Shown here piece by piece: positions 1 to 10,787 of a DNA stretch of 64,000 bases. The notes under the pieces were generated by a model. The model searched no databases and was not told where the DNA came from. It saw only the letters and a program-made list of their open reading frames with translations. Source of the stretch: Symbiodinium natans (taxonomy: Eukaryota; Sar; Dinophyceae; Suessiales; Symbiodiniaceae). Numbering within the stretch: position 1 is the stretch's first letter; each line of letters starts with the position of its first letter. The stretch lies in NCBI GenBank assembly GCA_905221605.1, contig CAJNDS010001213.1, positions 504,879 to 568,878 of the forward strand, read 5' to 3'. Made by a program: the position numbers and the translations under genes.

Positions 1-14
1 TCGTATCGGGGGGA

Positions 15-190
15 CCCACATTCTTCTGTATGGGATCGAACCGTGGGTTTCGGTGGGGGATCGAACTGGATTTTGGGGAGATCCACATTCTTCTACGTGG
101 GATTGAATCGGACACTCGTTCTTCTGTGTGGGGTCGCGCTGGGTATCGGCGGGATCCGGGGGATCCCTCCATTCTTCTATATGGGACCGT
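15..190. repeat. Irregular tandem repeat at the left edge
   Basis: A motif resembling CATTCTTCTGTATGGGATCG recurs about four times (near 18, 86, 115 and 168) with spacings of roughly 30-70 bp, interleaved with GGATCC/GGGATC words. The array is cut by the window edge, so its full length is unknown. No function is inferred. Confidence 0.5.
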
Positions 191-1161
191 TCGCCCCATT
201 TGGATTTTTCAAGGCAAATTAGGAGAAGGGGAGGGCTTCGCTGGATCATTTTGATCGTGTAATTGTAGTATTGTAGTCCAAGTGCCTGCCCAGCCGGCGC
301 GTTGGCGTGTGATCTGCACAACCTGGAATGGGCTTGCCATATTGATAGACTTGCTTTTGGTGCCGCCAAGCGATCATCCATCCGGCTTCAATACGAGGGG
401 CTCAAATAATGATTGGGGGAATCTGAAGCCATTACTTATCATGAATATTCATGAATATCAAATTCTTCTAATGGAATATAGAATTTATTTTATTATTGGG
501 GACGAAATTAGAATCTTTATCTCCTTGAATTAATCTATGAGATTGTCTTTTCTTATATAATGAATCATGAATATAAAAATAATTTCACGTATTATTTTCA
601 TTTATAATATTCATTGAGATTGCCATTAATTTGATAAAAGATTTCTATATTAATATATCGGATATTCAGAGAATTTTGTCATTTGAGATTTGCCGGGATC
701 TGCTCTGTCGTCAATGATTCGGGATATATTTCGGGATGAATAAATTTCGTGGATTTCGTGATATTATGCATTATTAAATTTGAATCTCCCCTAAAAAATC
801 AAATTATATCTTTTCTCTTCATCATTAGAATATAGATTTCTTCATTCGGGAGATCTCGAGAATTTAAGATTGAATTATTTGGCAGAAAATATCATTAGGC
901 GAATCAATATGATGGAAATTTCGGATCTATAAGATCGGAGAAGATTCCATCAGGAAAACCAAGATTTGATATAATTCAATCACGATCATATCTTCATTAT
1001 TGGATTCTATGATAATTCTTGAAGAATTATCCGATATATTCCTATAATAAAATCTCGATATATTCATTCTTGCCTAATAAAAATATATCCATTAAATTAA
1101 GCATTATCTTTATATTTCTGCTAATAAATGGCGAAACTTCGAATTGAAATCATAAATCAAT

Positions 1162-1199
1162 TAGAGGGGACCCATCGATTCCATCGACGACATATTCGC
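1162..1199. repeat. 38-bp dispersed repeat, copy 1
   Basis: This segment (core TCGATTCCATCGACGACATA) is identical, apart from one base, to 2996-3033. A shorter relative (GACCCATCGATTC) occurs near 3428. It contains the palindrome-like pair TCGATTCCATCGA. It could be the end of a small mobile element or a recurring spacer element of the AT-rich block; flanking sequence does not match. Confidence 0.6.
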
Positions 1200-1675
1200 A
1201 TACTAAGTTTGAGAAATAGTAAGGGAAGATCTTTGCAGAGAAGCGCGCTCCAAATAGGAAAAATTTGGAGATTTTCTGAGAATCCCGGAACAAGCAGAGT
1301 AGAGGGGAGAAACCACAACGAAAAGAGAAGGCTCGCGTAGTTGTTTAACAAACGAAAAAGTTGTGGCAATCTCACCTGAGGCACGCATCTGAGAGCAAGA
1401 CCCACAAGGCTAGTATCCGAGCCGAGCAAAGAAGAATCTCAATATTTACGATTTGATTGGATCCATAAAATATGATAATTCAGACTTGCAATATGATGGA
1501 ACGGCACCAGATTTCGGACTTAGCAGCATGGAACTTGCAGGTCCAGAGCTGCTCTGCAATGCACTCTGCAATGCACGTTGCAATGTGCACTTTGTATGCG
1601 CTATATTTTGACTCATTTCCCTTTGACACCATGCCTGTTAAAACGCACGCTAAATCCACAAAAGTTGCGCCAGCG

Positions 1676-1855
1676 CCAGGTTCAAGTCGAGCAGCCCATT
1701 GACCTGGGGACGCAGTTGTGAGAAGAATGACCAATGACTTGTAGAGAACGGCTGCAACACCCGCTGGTTTTCTAGTTGAGAGGTTCCCATCACGCAACAA
1801 ATGAACACATTCCCAATTCAATTCCAGGCTCGGTCGCGGGCGAAGAGCTACAGCG
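1676..1855. repeat. Diverged direct repeat, unit A1
   Basis: Aligns over about 180 bp with 2062-2250. Shared landmarks are CCAGGTT.AAGTCGAGCAG, TTTCTAGTTGA and CACATTCCCAATTCAA, followed by a GGCTCGG.CGCGGGCGAA segment. Copies differ by many substitutions and small indels, so this is an old duplication. No protein frame is conserved between the copies. Confidence 0.6.
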
Positions 1856-2061
1856 TGGTGCTGCTGCACCTGCAATGCACGCTACAATGCGCTCTGCAAG
1901 GCGTTTTGCGTACACTCGGCATGCACTTTGAAGACACTGTGTATACCCCTTGTATGCACCTTGTACGCGTGGGATGCTCTGGTGACCCGTCCGTCTCCCT
2001 ACAAAGCGTCCTTGACCCGCAGTCCCCCTGACAACATCATACAGAAAATTTTCTCCAACGC

Positions 2062-2250
2062 CAGGTTTAAGTCGAGCAGGCCGCTGACCTGGAGATGCAA
2101 TTGGGAAAAGAACACCAATGGCTTACAGAGAATGTCTGCTGCAATCACTAGTCTTCTAGTTGAACGATTCCCATCATATAGCAATTCCGCACATTCCCAA
2201 TTCAAGTCCTGGCTCGGCCGCGGGCGAAAAGCTCCAGGGCGGCGCTGGGC
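2062..2250. repeat. Diverged direct repeat, unit A2
   Basis: Second copy of the unit at 1676-1855. It runs directly into a local duplication of GGGCGAAAAGCTCCAGGGCG (near 2222 and 2248) and then into the 193-bp repeat that starts near 2271, so this is a nest of successive duplications. Confidence 0.6.
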
Positions 2251-2270
2251 GAAAAGCTCCAGGGCGACGC

Positions 2271-2655
2271 TGCTGCACAAGCGTGAAAGGTCAAATGATC
2301 CCTCATGGTGAGTTTGTTGTTGCTGTGAGTCTGTTGTTGCTGATATGCGATCGTGAGGCCGAGCTTCTTGAACAATTGCTGGGCGACGACATTGATATTC
2401 ATTAAAGATTTGGTTGTAAATTGATGCTTTTGGGAGCACAAGTCTCTTGCACCAGGGCGGCGCTGCTATACAAGCGTGAAAGGTCAAATGATCCCTCATG
2501 GTGAATTTGTTGTTGCTGTGATTCTGTTGTTATTGATATACGATCGTGAGGCCGACCTTCTTGAATAGTTGTTGGGCGACGACATTAACACTCATTAAAG
2601 ATGAGGTTATAAATTGATGTTTTTGGGAGCATAAATCTCTTGCACCAGGGCCGTC
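2271..2655. repeat. Two tandem 193-bp repeat units plus later fragment
   Basis: Two adjacent copies, about 2271-2462 and 2463-2655, with a period of 193 bp (GCGTGAAAGG at 2281 and 2474). Both hold GATCCCTCATGGTGA, a GTTGTTG-rich stretch, CGATCGTGAGGCCGA and ATTCATTAAAGAT-like segments. A third, partial copy lies at about 4464-4520 (TGTTGCTGATATGTGATCGT). The units are roughly 90% alike. No conserved open frame was seen, so this is treated as non-coding satellite-like DNA. Confidence 0.7.
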
Positions 2656-2995
2656 ATCTTAACTATCCTGCAGAAGTCCAGAAACCCGAAAAAAATCAAG
2701 AAGAAGAAGTAAAATAACCGACAAAGAGGTCACAGAGCGAAAATAAGAGTCGAGCCCGTAACCTTTTATAGAGACACATTTCTTAAATAATACGATTTCA
2801 TATGATAATAATCCAAATAATGAAAATAAATATCCATATTAAAATTCATCATTCTTTATATAATTATTTATTTCTATTAGCAAATGAAATCTTCGATCAA
2901 TGAAAGAATAATAATAAGCCAATGAATAAATATATAAGAAACATATTCATATAAGAAATCCATATAATTAGAATCTAAGAAAAATAAAGATTTAC

Positions 2996-3033
2996 TAGAG
3001 GGGACCCGTCGATTCCATCGACGACATATTCGC
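2996..3033. repeat. 38-bp dispersed repeat, copy 2
   Basis: Second copy of the element at 1162-1199, in the same orientation, differing at one position (CCCG for CCCA). Sequence on either side of the two copies is unrelated, so the conservation is confined to this short block. Confidence 0.6.
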
Positions 3034-3711
3034 CTATTGAATAGAAGAAGACGTACGCCAAAGCTTTGAAGAAATACGGACAAATAAAAGATCCACTTAA
3101 TTTCGGGATCCCTTTATAACATTCTGAGAGCCTGGCACACGAGCGTCAATAAGAATTCGAATACGAATGATGAAGTGGGAAGGCAAGATTTAGGGATTGT
3201 CGCTCGGATTCGGAAATTTATTCTATAAATGGAATTCATCATCCAAGCATTATGTGCGCCTAAACAAATAAAAGGAAATCCTCATCCACGAGAGTAAGAT
3301 GAATTTCGAATTCTCCAAGATACCTCGATATGCTTAAAAATCCGTCATCACCCCCAATTACAAGTCATCCCATAAAGACGAAAAAAGAATAAGAAGAATC
3401 GAAGATTCCTAAATATAAAGAATCAAAAATGAGATGACCCATCGATTCAAAAAATATTCTGATGAAATGGAATATAATTTCAACCTCCTCCAATAATATC
3501 CATCATATTCAAGAAATAGATTCGACCCATAATCCTGCACGAAGGATATCCTACAAAGAATTCGAATGAAAAGAAATTCATAAGTCATTCTTATAGATCC
3601 AAGAAAATTGCGATGGCATCAAGACGTTGGCTTTCGATAATATTATAGAATCCCCGCTATGAATCGAAATTCAAATGATCCAAACATTCCTGAAAAGAAG
3701 ATCCCAAACCA

Positions 3712-4205
3712 CAGACCCCCCACCACGAGACCCCCACCACGAGACCACCACCACAAGACCACCACCACGAGACCACCATCACAAGACCACCACCACGAGA
3801 CCACCTCCACGACCACCAACACAACCACCCGCATGGACCCCCACCACGGACCACCGCCACGGACCAACCCCCACGGACCACCACCACGGGACCACCACCA
3901 CGGGACCACCACCACGGGACCACCACCACGAGACAACCACCACAGGACCACCACCACGGAACCACCACCACGAGACCACCACCGCGGACCACCGCCACGG
4001 ACCACCGCCACCCGACCACCACCATGGGACCACCACCACGGGACCACCACGACGGCCACCAGGGACCACCACCACCACCACGGACACCGCCACCACCACG
4101 ACAGACCACCACTACCAAAGGAGCACCACCACCACGGGACCACCACCACACTGTGGGACCACCACGACGAACACCACGGGACCACGGACCACCACCACGG
4201 GCATT
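3712..4205. repeat. CCACCA/CCACGA low-complexity tract
   Basis: About 500 bp built from permutations of CCACCACGA(GA) and CCACCACGGGA. On the plus strand it gives His/Thr/Pro/Arg-rich open frames and on the minus strand Trp/Val/Gly-rich ones, in all phases. Long open frames in several phases are expected from a repeat without stop triplets and are not evidence for a protein. It continues into a C/A-rich run with telomere-like words (CCCTAAA-like, about 4370-4420). Confidence 0.85.
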
Positions 4206-6929
4206 CGGGAAAACCCCCCAAAACCCCAGCCTGTCAGCCCCAACCCCTCAGCACCCCAAAACCACCCACCCCCCACCACACCCGACAGAACCCAAACCAT
4301 TACAACAAAAGCAAAAAACAAAACCCCTCCAAAACACGACAAAACTCCGGACACAAACCCTATACAGTTTCTATTAAACCCAAAACCCTACACCGTAAAG
4401 CGTAAAACCCTGAACCCGGGGCATCCCGAAAATTCCCGGAATTTAAATTCCTAGGATTTTTCGAGAGCTGTTGCTGATATGTGATCGTGAGGCCGAACCC
4501 CCTTGAACAGCTGGCGGGCGGCGACCGTCATCGGAACTACCCTGGACCAAGAGATTTCCTTGAAGATTTCCTTGAAGGTGAAGGGGCACCCACGTCATCA
4601 CTGTTGCGCTGGAACCTTAAATCCAACCCGGCAAGCCCAAACCTCAATCCGGACAATTCCTAAAATTCCGGGAATTTTCAGCTCCGGGTGATTCCCAAAA
4701 TTCCCAGGATTTTTAAACAAAAAGTGTTAAAATTCCCGGAATTTTCAGGATCCCCCTGCAAGGCCCTCACAAGCAGCCAAATGGACCGGAAGAGGAGGCG
4801 GGGCATCCGACGGGGCGGCCGCAGAGCGAAAATAGGGGTCGAGCCCGTAGCCTTTTATGGGGATATATTAATATATCCATATAACAAGCGCGATAAAACG
4901 ACAAATATTCAATACGCCGACATCACAATCAATTATTATATGACGAAACGAACTCATTAATAAAAGAATATCAAACATCATAAAATGCATTACAACCTCG
5001 CAAAAGAAAAACCTGAGAGCTCAGAAAAATATTATCACTCCAAGCACAAATACAAGAAAATTTCAAGAACTTAGAGATTCGTATAGAATTTCGTATCATA
5101 AACAAACCCCCTAGAAAAATATTATAAGCCCAAATTCAACGGAAACCAATTCATTCAATAATCAATAATCCCATAAAAATTAAGGAGTAGGAATTATCCT
5201 GATGGCAAATTTTCGTATTCACGATGCATAGGTTCTAGAATGAATATCGCACGTTAGATTTTTTTCATAAGTCGGCGTTGCTTAAAGAAGATGCAATCCC
5301 TCGAAATTCGAATAGAAACAGATTATTGGATACGATCTATCTATAACCCCTATTTTGTATGGATCGTCTTTTCAAAGCTGATTCCCCATTTGAATATTTT
5401 CTATGATCCTCGAACGAATCTAGCATTTGAATAACATCATCGGTTATGAATCTCGTGTGACCTCTACACACATCACGTCCAACCGAGCCACTATCCACAT
5501 CTGCTCGCACTTGCGGCTTTGCCGACGTGCCATCTCAAAGCAGAACGCCCAGGTACTGAGCCTTTGGGTACCTGGCTGCACATATCCCAATACATGTCCC
5601 AGACTGCTGACCACGATCCACACTGAACACAAGTCCCATGCTTCGTGCCTCGCTGCGAGTTCTGGCCAGTGCACGACAAAACTGTCGGAGACCAGGTACA
5701 AGAGCTTTCCAGTCATAGACCTTGCAGTGCTTGCTTGAAGCGCTTGCAGCTGCCAGGAAACGCTCCGAATCTCTTTGTGTTTTTTGGTTGCCTTGACGTC
5801 TGCCTGGTCTGCAAGATGTCACTGCAAAGGGCGCGACAATGACTTGACTCGGCATACGCTTTCGACCTCCGTTACAGCCCGAACTCAGAACTTGCCAGCC
5901 ACAGTCTAAAAACACCAGGGCCATGGCGAACACAAGCGACAGGTTTCGGAAAGCCACTAGCTCGAAGAGCAGAGCAGCAGCCACAACCTGATTGACAAAG
6001 CCCCGGTTTGGTCCGTGAGAGAACTTGAGATAGCAAGGACAGCCGAGCTGTGGGCAGGTACGCATGTGCCCGGCCCATTCACAATTAAAACCTTGCAACT
6101 GCAAACTGGTTCTGACATGAGGTCAGGCGAACCCCCTTCCCAAAGCACTTGCCTGTGGGCAGAGCTTCCAAACGAGACTCAAACACGCGATGAAGGCCTG
6201 CAGCATCTTGTGACGACTTGGTTGCGTCTGACTCAATCTTTCTGATATTTCTGAGTTCTAAATTCTGTGTTCTCGGGAGGAGGCCCTGCAAGTCGAGGGA
6301 AGCGAAGATGCCCACGACTGGCCAACCTACGACATATTTTCAACATCCCAGCTATCCACCACGACTTCTGCAAGATGCATCCATGTCGGTCCTAATCATG
6401 ATCGTGCTGCGCGCTTCAGCGGGAATCGCTGCTCACGTGCGTTCAGACACCAATGTGGGCAGTTGCTGTGCAGTTTCACCAATGAGACTTGGAGGGATTG
6501 TGTCCGAACTCTCTTGGCCAGAGCCTTTACCAGCACGCCATATTAGGCGCTGTGACGGGGGAGCGCTGAAGAATCAGAAGCATGCTGGCAGGAGCTACCC
6601 GCGCTCAATATGAGTGATAGGGGCAATCACATGGAAGCAGGCATGCGCTTGCCACGCGCTTCCCTTCTGCATGAATACAAGCAGAATGCAAATAACTCCC
6701 GTAAAATAGGCACATACACAATGATCCACATTTAACAAGTTTTGCTCGCTCCATCTCGCTCCCATGAGCTATCGCCCAAGTCGTTTCCACGGTGATCCGG
6801 GCGTTTTGCAATGGCTGGTTGCATAAGCTTGTCTTGTCCGAGTTTCTACTCAAGAGTTGCATGGATGCTTTGATCCCAAGTAAACGTCTGGTAGCTCTAA
6901 ATGTGTTCCATGTGAGATTTTGCCAATGA

Positions 6930-7225
6930 TTTGCAACATCATAATCCTCACAGACCAGCTCGGGCTGTTCCTCCGCACAGAAGCGGCGCTTGCAGTTGGG
7001 CAAGTCGGCCATTCTTTCGCTCTGCTCTGCCCTGGACAGCCCGTGGGTCGTCTGCCACATCTTCGTCTGCAAGTACTCCAACTGCGCCCGCTTCTTGGGC
7101 GTCAGCTCGGCGACGGCAGCCGTGTGGAAGTGCCGGTGCAGGTCCGTGTCCGTAGACGGCGGGGACTTGGCGTGCCCTACGCGCCCCAACACTCCGCGCT
7201 GCCTCATGTGCTCTGCCAGCTTGTG
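6930..7225 (-). CDS. Exon of an unidentified protein
   Basis: This minus-strand frame stays open from about 7225 to 6605. Its first part looks coding: helical and charged, with segments such as HKLAEHMRQRGVLGRV, AELTPKKRAQLEYLQTKMW and RAEQSERMADL, then a Cys-containing part (CKRRFCAEEQPELVCEDYD). The part below about 6930 looks less protein-like and may be intron. The 5' part of the gene would lie across or beyond the minisatellite at 7.2-7.65 kb. I recognise no family. Confidence 0.45.
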
Positions 7226-7655
7226 AGGGGCTCGCGGCTAATGCTCATGATGCTGGCCCCAAGGCCGGCTTGACGTGAGGGGGCTCGCGGCTGATGCTCA
7301 TGATGCTGGCCCTGAAGCCGGCTTGAAGTGAGGGGGCTCGCGGCTGATGCTCATGATGCTGGCCCTGAAGCCGGCTTGGTGAGGGCGCTCGCGGCTGATG
7401 CTCATGATACGGGCCCTGAGGCCGGCTTGAGGTGAGGACTCGCTGGCCCCGAGGACGGCCTGAAGTGAGAGGGCTCGCGGCTGATGCTCATGATGCTGGC
7501 CCTGAGGCCGGCCTGAAGTGAGAGGGCTCGCGCCTCATACTCATATTCCTGGCCATGAGGAGGGCTTGAAGTGCGAGGGCTCGTGGCCGATGCGCATGAT
7601 TGAGGGGCAGGCCGATGCTCATGATGCTGGCCCTGCCTGATCGGCTTGGAGTGCT
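7225..7655. repeat. 53-bp minisatellite, about 8 units
   Basis: Tandem repeat with consensus unit GAGGGGGCTCGCGGCTGATG... followed by CTCATGATGCTGGCCCTGA and AGCCGGCTTGAAGT, 53 bp in all. Units are 80-95% alike. One internal unit near 7434-7465 is shortened, and the last units (after 7525) are more diverged. The minus strand has an open Ser/Pro-rich frame (7402-7671). The repeat probably lies in an intron or between genes. Confidence 0.85.
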
Positions 7656-7702
7656 CTACGATCTTAGCCAACCCCGCATTTTGTACCTACTGGATATTGA
7701 AC

Positions 7703-7917
7703 AGTCCAGGTGGATGGCCAAAGCGGTGCCTCTCGGCTTCGCGGAATTGTGTGGAAGTGCTGAAGATTCGCCGCCAAATCAGGGCGTGTGGCCTGGACCT
7801 GTAGCAGCAGCCAGGCAGCACGGCAGCGGCATGCTCTAGTAGCTCTACTCGGGACAAAGCGTGCCCCATGCCTTCTTCAAGGATGTGGAATCTGTTTCGC
7901 CCATGATGAAGTGACAC
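7703..7917 (-). CDS. Exon of an unidentified protein
   Basis: Open minus-strand frame with coding character: FHILEEGMGHALSRVELLEH, then RSRPHALIWRRIFSTSTQFR and a Pro/Gly end (HPPGLFNIQ). It ends at a good GT 5' splice site (ATATCCA|GTAGGTAC, about 7702), so it is an internal exon or an exon with a downstream partner. It lies 3' of the stop codon at 8176 and so belongs to the next gene in the array. No family recognised. Confidence 0.45.
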
Positions 7918-8175
7918 TTGTACCTGCTAAGACTTTGTCGATGAGGTGTGGGACACTGCAGCTCGCCCAGTTCTGGATTCGGTGTCCTCATCCTTGGGCC
8001 CTGAGCCTCCTCTCATTGCCTACAAAGTTTTTGCCAGATTTGGCATTTCCTCAAAGTGCAAGCTGAGAGAACACTGAGAACACCCATTCGTTTCTCCCAG
8101 CTTCCTTTCTCGTCTCATGCTTACCTGACCTTATGAGCTTAAGCTGATTGGGTTCTGGCCGTCTGGTCAAGCTTC

Positions 8176-9060
8176 TCAGTGAGCCCCAGTGGAAACAGAC
8201 ATAACAATCTGGTCCCCCAAACCCCCTTGAAACGAAAAGTGTTGTGATTCTTTGGCAAACAATGACTGCACATGCACGTCGTCTGGCGACGGTTCAACAG
8301 TTGCAGCGCACTTGTCTTGGTCCAAGTCCTTCAAGAGAGACAGCATCTCCTGTTCAATGTCAGAGTGTAGGCGTGCAACTTAGTGCCGAAAGTTTGGCAC
8401 ATGACTCGAGCTGCCAGTTGGACAAGTTGACAGGAGCTGCCTTAAGAATACGCTGCATGCAGGGATGCCCTGTCCATCGTATGACCTCCAGAGCCGAGCA
8501 CGACAAGGGACCGTAGCGGCAGTGGCCTCGCTCAGGTTCTGGGTCGTCGCAACATATGTGACAAGATGTGTCTTGCAAGCACGCGCTCGGCTCATGACTT
8601 TCCCGCCCATCTGCGCCTGCCCGCTCAAGCAAGGGGATCTATAGGCCCAAGCAATTCTACGTCTGCCTGCTTTCCTTGTGGGCCCACGAGATACGTCCAT
8701 AAAGCCACCTGATTTGAAGTCTGCAGTAACTTGTAGTGTTCTGAAAAAGCACATGCTAAGAACTTGCAGCAGGTCAATGCTATGAAGAACTCAAAACAAA
8801 CTTTGCTGGGCGCCAGAGAACACGAGCTGCCAGCGCCAGCAGCCATCCGCATGTTAGCCTGAAGTCTCCACTGGCTGCTACCGATACTTGTGTGAGGAAA
8901 AGCCTGAAACCTGGCAACGAAGTTCGCAACTGCTGTGCTTTCGAAAGAGCACATCTGCCTGCATGTGCTTCTCGGAATGATGGGTTCTAGCTTTGCACAC
9001 GGAAGAAGAACACCTTTAAAACACCCTGAAAAATAGCCTGAACAACATGTGATTCGCACA
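8176..9060 (-). CDS. Multi-exon gene for an unidentified Cys-containing protein
   Basis: At least four minus-strand exons can be seen. From 5' to 3': about 8970-8800 (FESTAVANFVARFQAF...), about 8770-8640 (SEHYKLLQTSNQVALWTYL, then VGPQGKQADVELLG), about 8620-8390 (Cys-rich: SCHICCDDPEPERGHCRYG, then ALEVIRWTGHPCMQRIL), and a last exon from about 8380 to the stop at 8176 (HSDIEQEMLSLLKDLDQDK, ending MSVSTGAH). The CxxCC...C pattern could bind zinc. The start is not located. No family recognised. The helical C-terminal exon has no internal ATG, so simple ORF searches miss it. Confidence 0.5.
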
Positions 9061-9290
9061 TGCTTTTGCTTTCTCTGTTCCAAAGCTGCCAAAGCTCGAG
9101 ATGCACTGCTACACTGCTACCAGAGAAACCTTGATGAACTAGACCACCACAAGCTGATTGTGTGCTGCAGTGTGACGCTGATTGTGAGGAATCAGCAATG
9201 TGTACTGAGGACCAAGCAACGCAACTAGCATCGCTTCAGGACATGGCCACGCATTGCATGGGGTCCTGTCCCATTTCTGTTACTCCAATC

Positions 9291-9680
9291 TCATGCAGCC
9301 CACACTCTCCCGTCTAAACATGAACGAAACAGCTTGCTGCCGTTGAGTTCCTGTAAGTCCATAGCTAGAGCAAACTCACGGCATGCATTGGCGGGATAGT
9401 TGCTACTTGTCTTGCCCTTTTCGACCATGACGTTGACGGCTTCATATTCTTAACTTCTTGGCTGCATCTATGTATCCATGCAGAGGCTGACAGGACAGAG
9501 CATGCAAGTGGCTGGTTCTGGCAAATGCCTTGCAAACATCGCCATTTCATGGGGATTAATAAATTCCTGCTGTCCCATGTATGTATGACAAATATCGCAC
9601 GCCTGTACATGAAATCGCCGCTTGCCAGTCCTCACTTCAGATTCCAGAGAGCTGGGCAGGGCAAGCGACATCAACACACA
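9291..9680 (-). CDS. Unidentified protein with CxxC pairs, 3' exons
   Basis: Two minus-strand exons. The first, about 9680-9480, reads SSLESEVRTGKRRFHVQACD, ICHTYMGQQEFINPHEMAMF, ARHLPEPATCMLCP; CDIC and CMLC are paired CxxC motifs that could bind zinc. The last exon, about 9450-9291, reads YEAVNVMVEKGKTSSNYPAN, then ACREFALAMDLQELNGSK, and ends at a TGA at 9291-9293. Codon-level plausibility is high, but no family is recognised. Exon 9920-10160, just upstream, may belong to the same gene. Confidence 0.5.
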
Positions 9681-9919
9681 CGCTGTTGCGACCATACTGC
9701 GCTTTAGCGGCAGTTGACTGGGATATGCACATCTGTGAAACAATCCAAGCCGAATCGGTTCCTTGCCCATGTATTAAGCCATGCTGCTTGCTCCGAAAGC
9801 TACATGCCATGAATGCTGCGGTCGTCGTGCTGCGATGTGAAGCAGTCAACTAGCAATTTCTTGTTTCTGCACCCAAGAACGTTGTGAACCGATTCGATCG
9901 TTACCAAATCCGAGCTGAC

Positions 9920-10160
9920 TTACAAGTCCCCCTCACACGCCAGGACGCAAACTTTCTCCAGGTTTTGATGTCGGTCCACATCCTTGACTTTGGCACCTGA
10001 CATCGTCTCAGGGAAGGAGAAACTGTGGATGCTTGTGAGATCTGCAGCCAAGGCATGTTGGCCTGAGGAAAGGAGTTCGACTAAGTTCGACTTCTGGATG
10101 AAGCTAAGACCTTCGTGGATTGCACTGCGTCCTTCTATCTCATGGCAGGAATATGCGGCT
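9920..10160 (-). CDS. Exon of an unidentified protein
   Basis: Long open minus-strand frame with protein-like sequence: HEIEGRSAIHEGLSFIQKSN, LVELLSSGQHALAADLTSIH, SFSFPETMSGAKVKDVDRHQ, NLEKVCVLACEGDL, then a stop at 9920. It may be the 3' exon of its own gene, or may be spliced near NLEKV to the exons at 9.3-9.7 kb. An upstream exon candidate lies at about 10520-10390 (KASAHLNAFHSGAHFRRN...). No known family. Confidence 0.5.
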
Positions 10161-10787
10161 AGGCAGTGCTGTCTGTCGGGACTGTGCCAGCATGCGTGTT
10201 CATTTGTGTTTTGGGGTGGGATGGAACCGCAGCCTACTGGCATCCCGCCTCCCAGTGGCAAGAACGTGTGCTCTTAACGACTGATATCGTTTGTTTTCCG
10301 CTACACCCCGTGACTAGACGATCTGTTGAAGAACAAACAGGAAACATGTGGACCAGGAAAACTCGGTTGCCCTTCAGAATGGGCTTGGTGGACAGATGTT
10401 TGCCCACTTCCTCACTTGCCGGGTCATGAGGCGGCCGGTGTCATTGCTGTTTCTGCGAAAATGGGCCCCTGAATGAAAAGCATTCAGATGTGCCGACGCC
10501 TTTGATTTTTTCACTTCGCATGTTTGTGGCTTTGGGTTCGTCGCTGGAGCGTTCGGCTGCAAGCCCCTGACAAGGTGGGTAAACAAAGCATGCAATTACC
10601 ACTCTTTGCTGTCTTTTTCAGTCGCCTCTGCAAGAAGCTGAAGCACAGTATTATACGGTACCACATTGACTTTATGGCGTTGTGTTGCATGCTTGCCTCG
10701 GGTCATCTGCAGACGCAGTCGCTTCCGGCGCAGGTTTCTGCGCTGCCTCGAGACATTCACATCGACCACATGGAGCAACAAATCAGC

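Larger units (their letters stand above)
1..5430. other. AT-rich, gene-poor left end
   Basis: From about 400 to 5400 the sequence is markedly AT-rich (except the C-rich tract at 3.7-4.4 kb and some GC-balanced patches at 1.5-2.3 and 4.5-4.85 kb), whereas the rest of the window is roughly GC-balanced. I see no convincing exon here: open frames are short, mostly antisense pairs, or lie in repeats. The region holds several direct repeats annotated separately. The change in composition near 5.4 kb is abrupt. It may be a heterochromatic or intergenic block between gene arrays, an insertion, or an assembly join; the sequence alone does not decide. Confidence 0.7.

Noticed and set aside
3659-4454. 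Long His/Thr/Pro-rich plus-strand frames and Trp/Val/Gly-rich minus-strand frames
   Set aside because: They are open in several phases at once because the underlying CCACCA repeat lacks stop triplets; no non-repeat domain is attached.
3386-5430. Short open frames in the AT-rich block as possible organelle genes
   Set aside because: None shows a conserved organelle protein motif or rRNA-like sequence.
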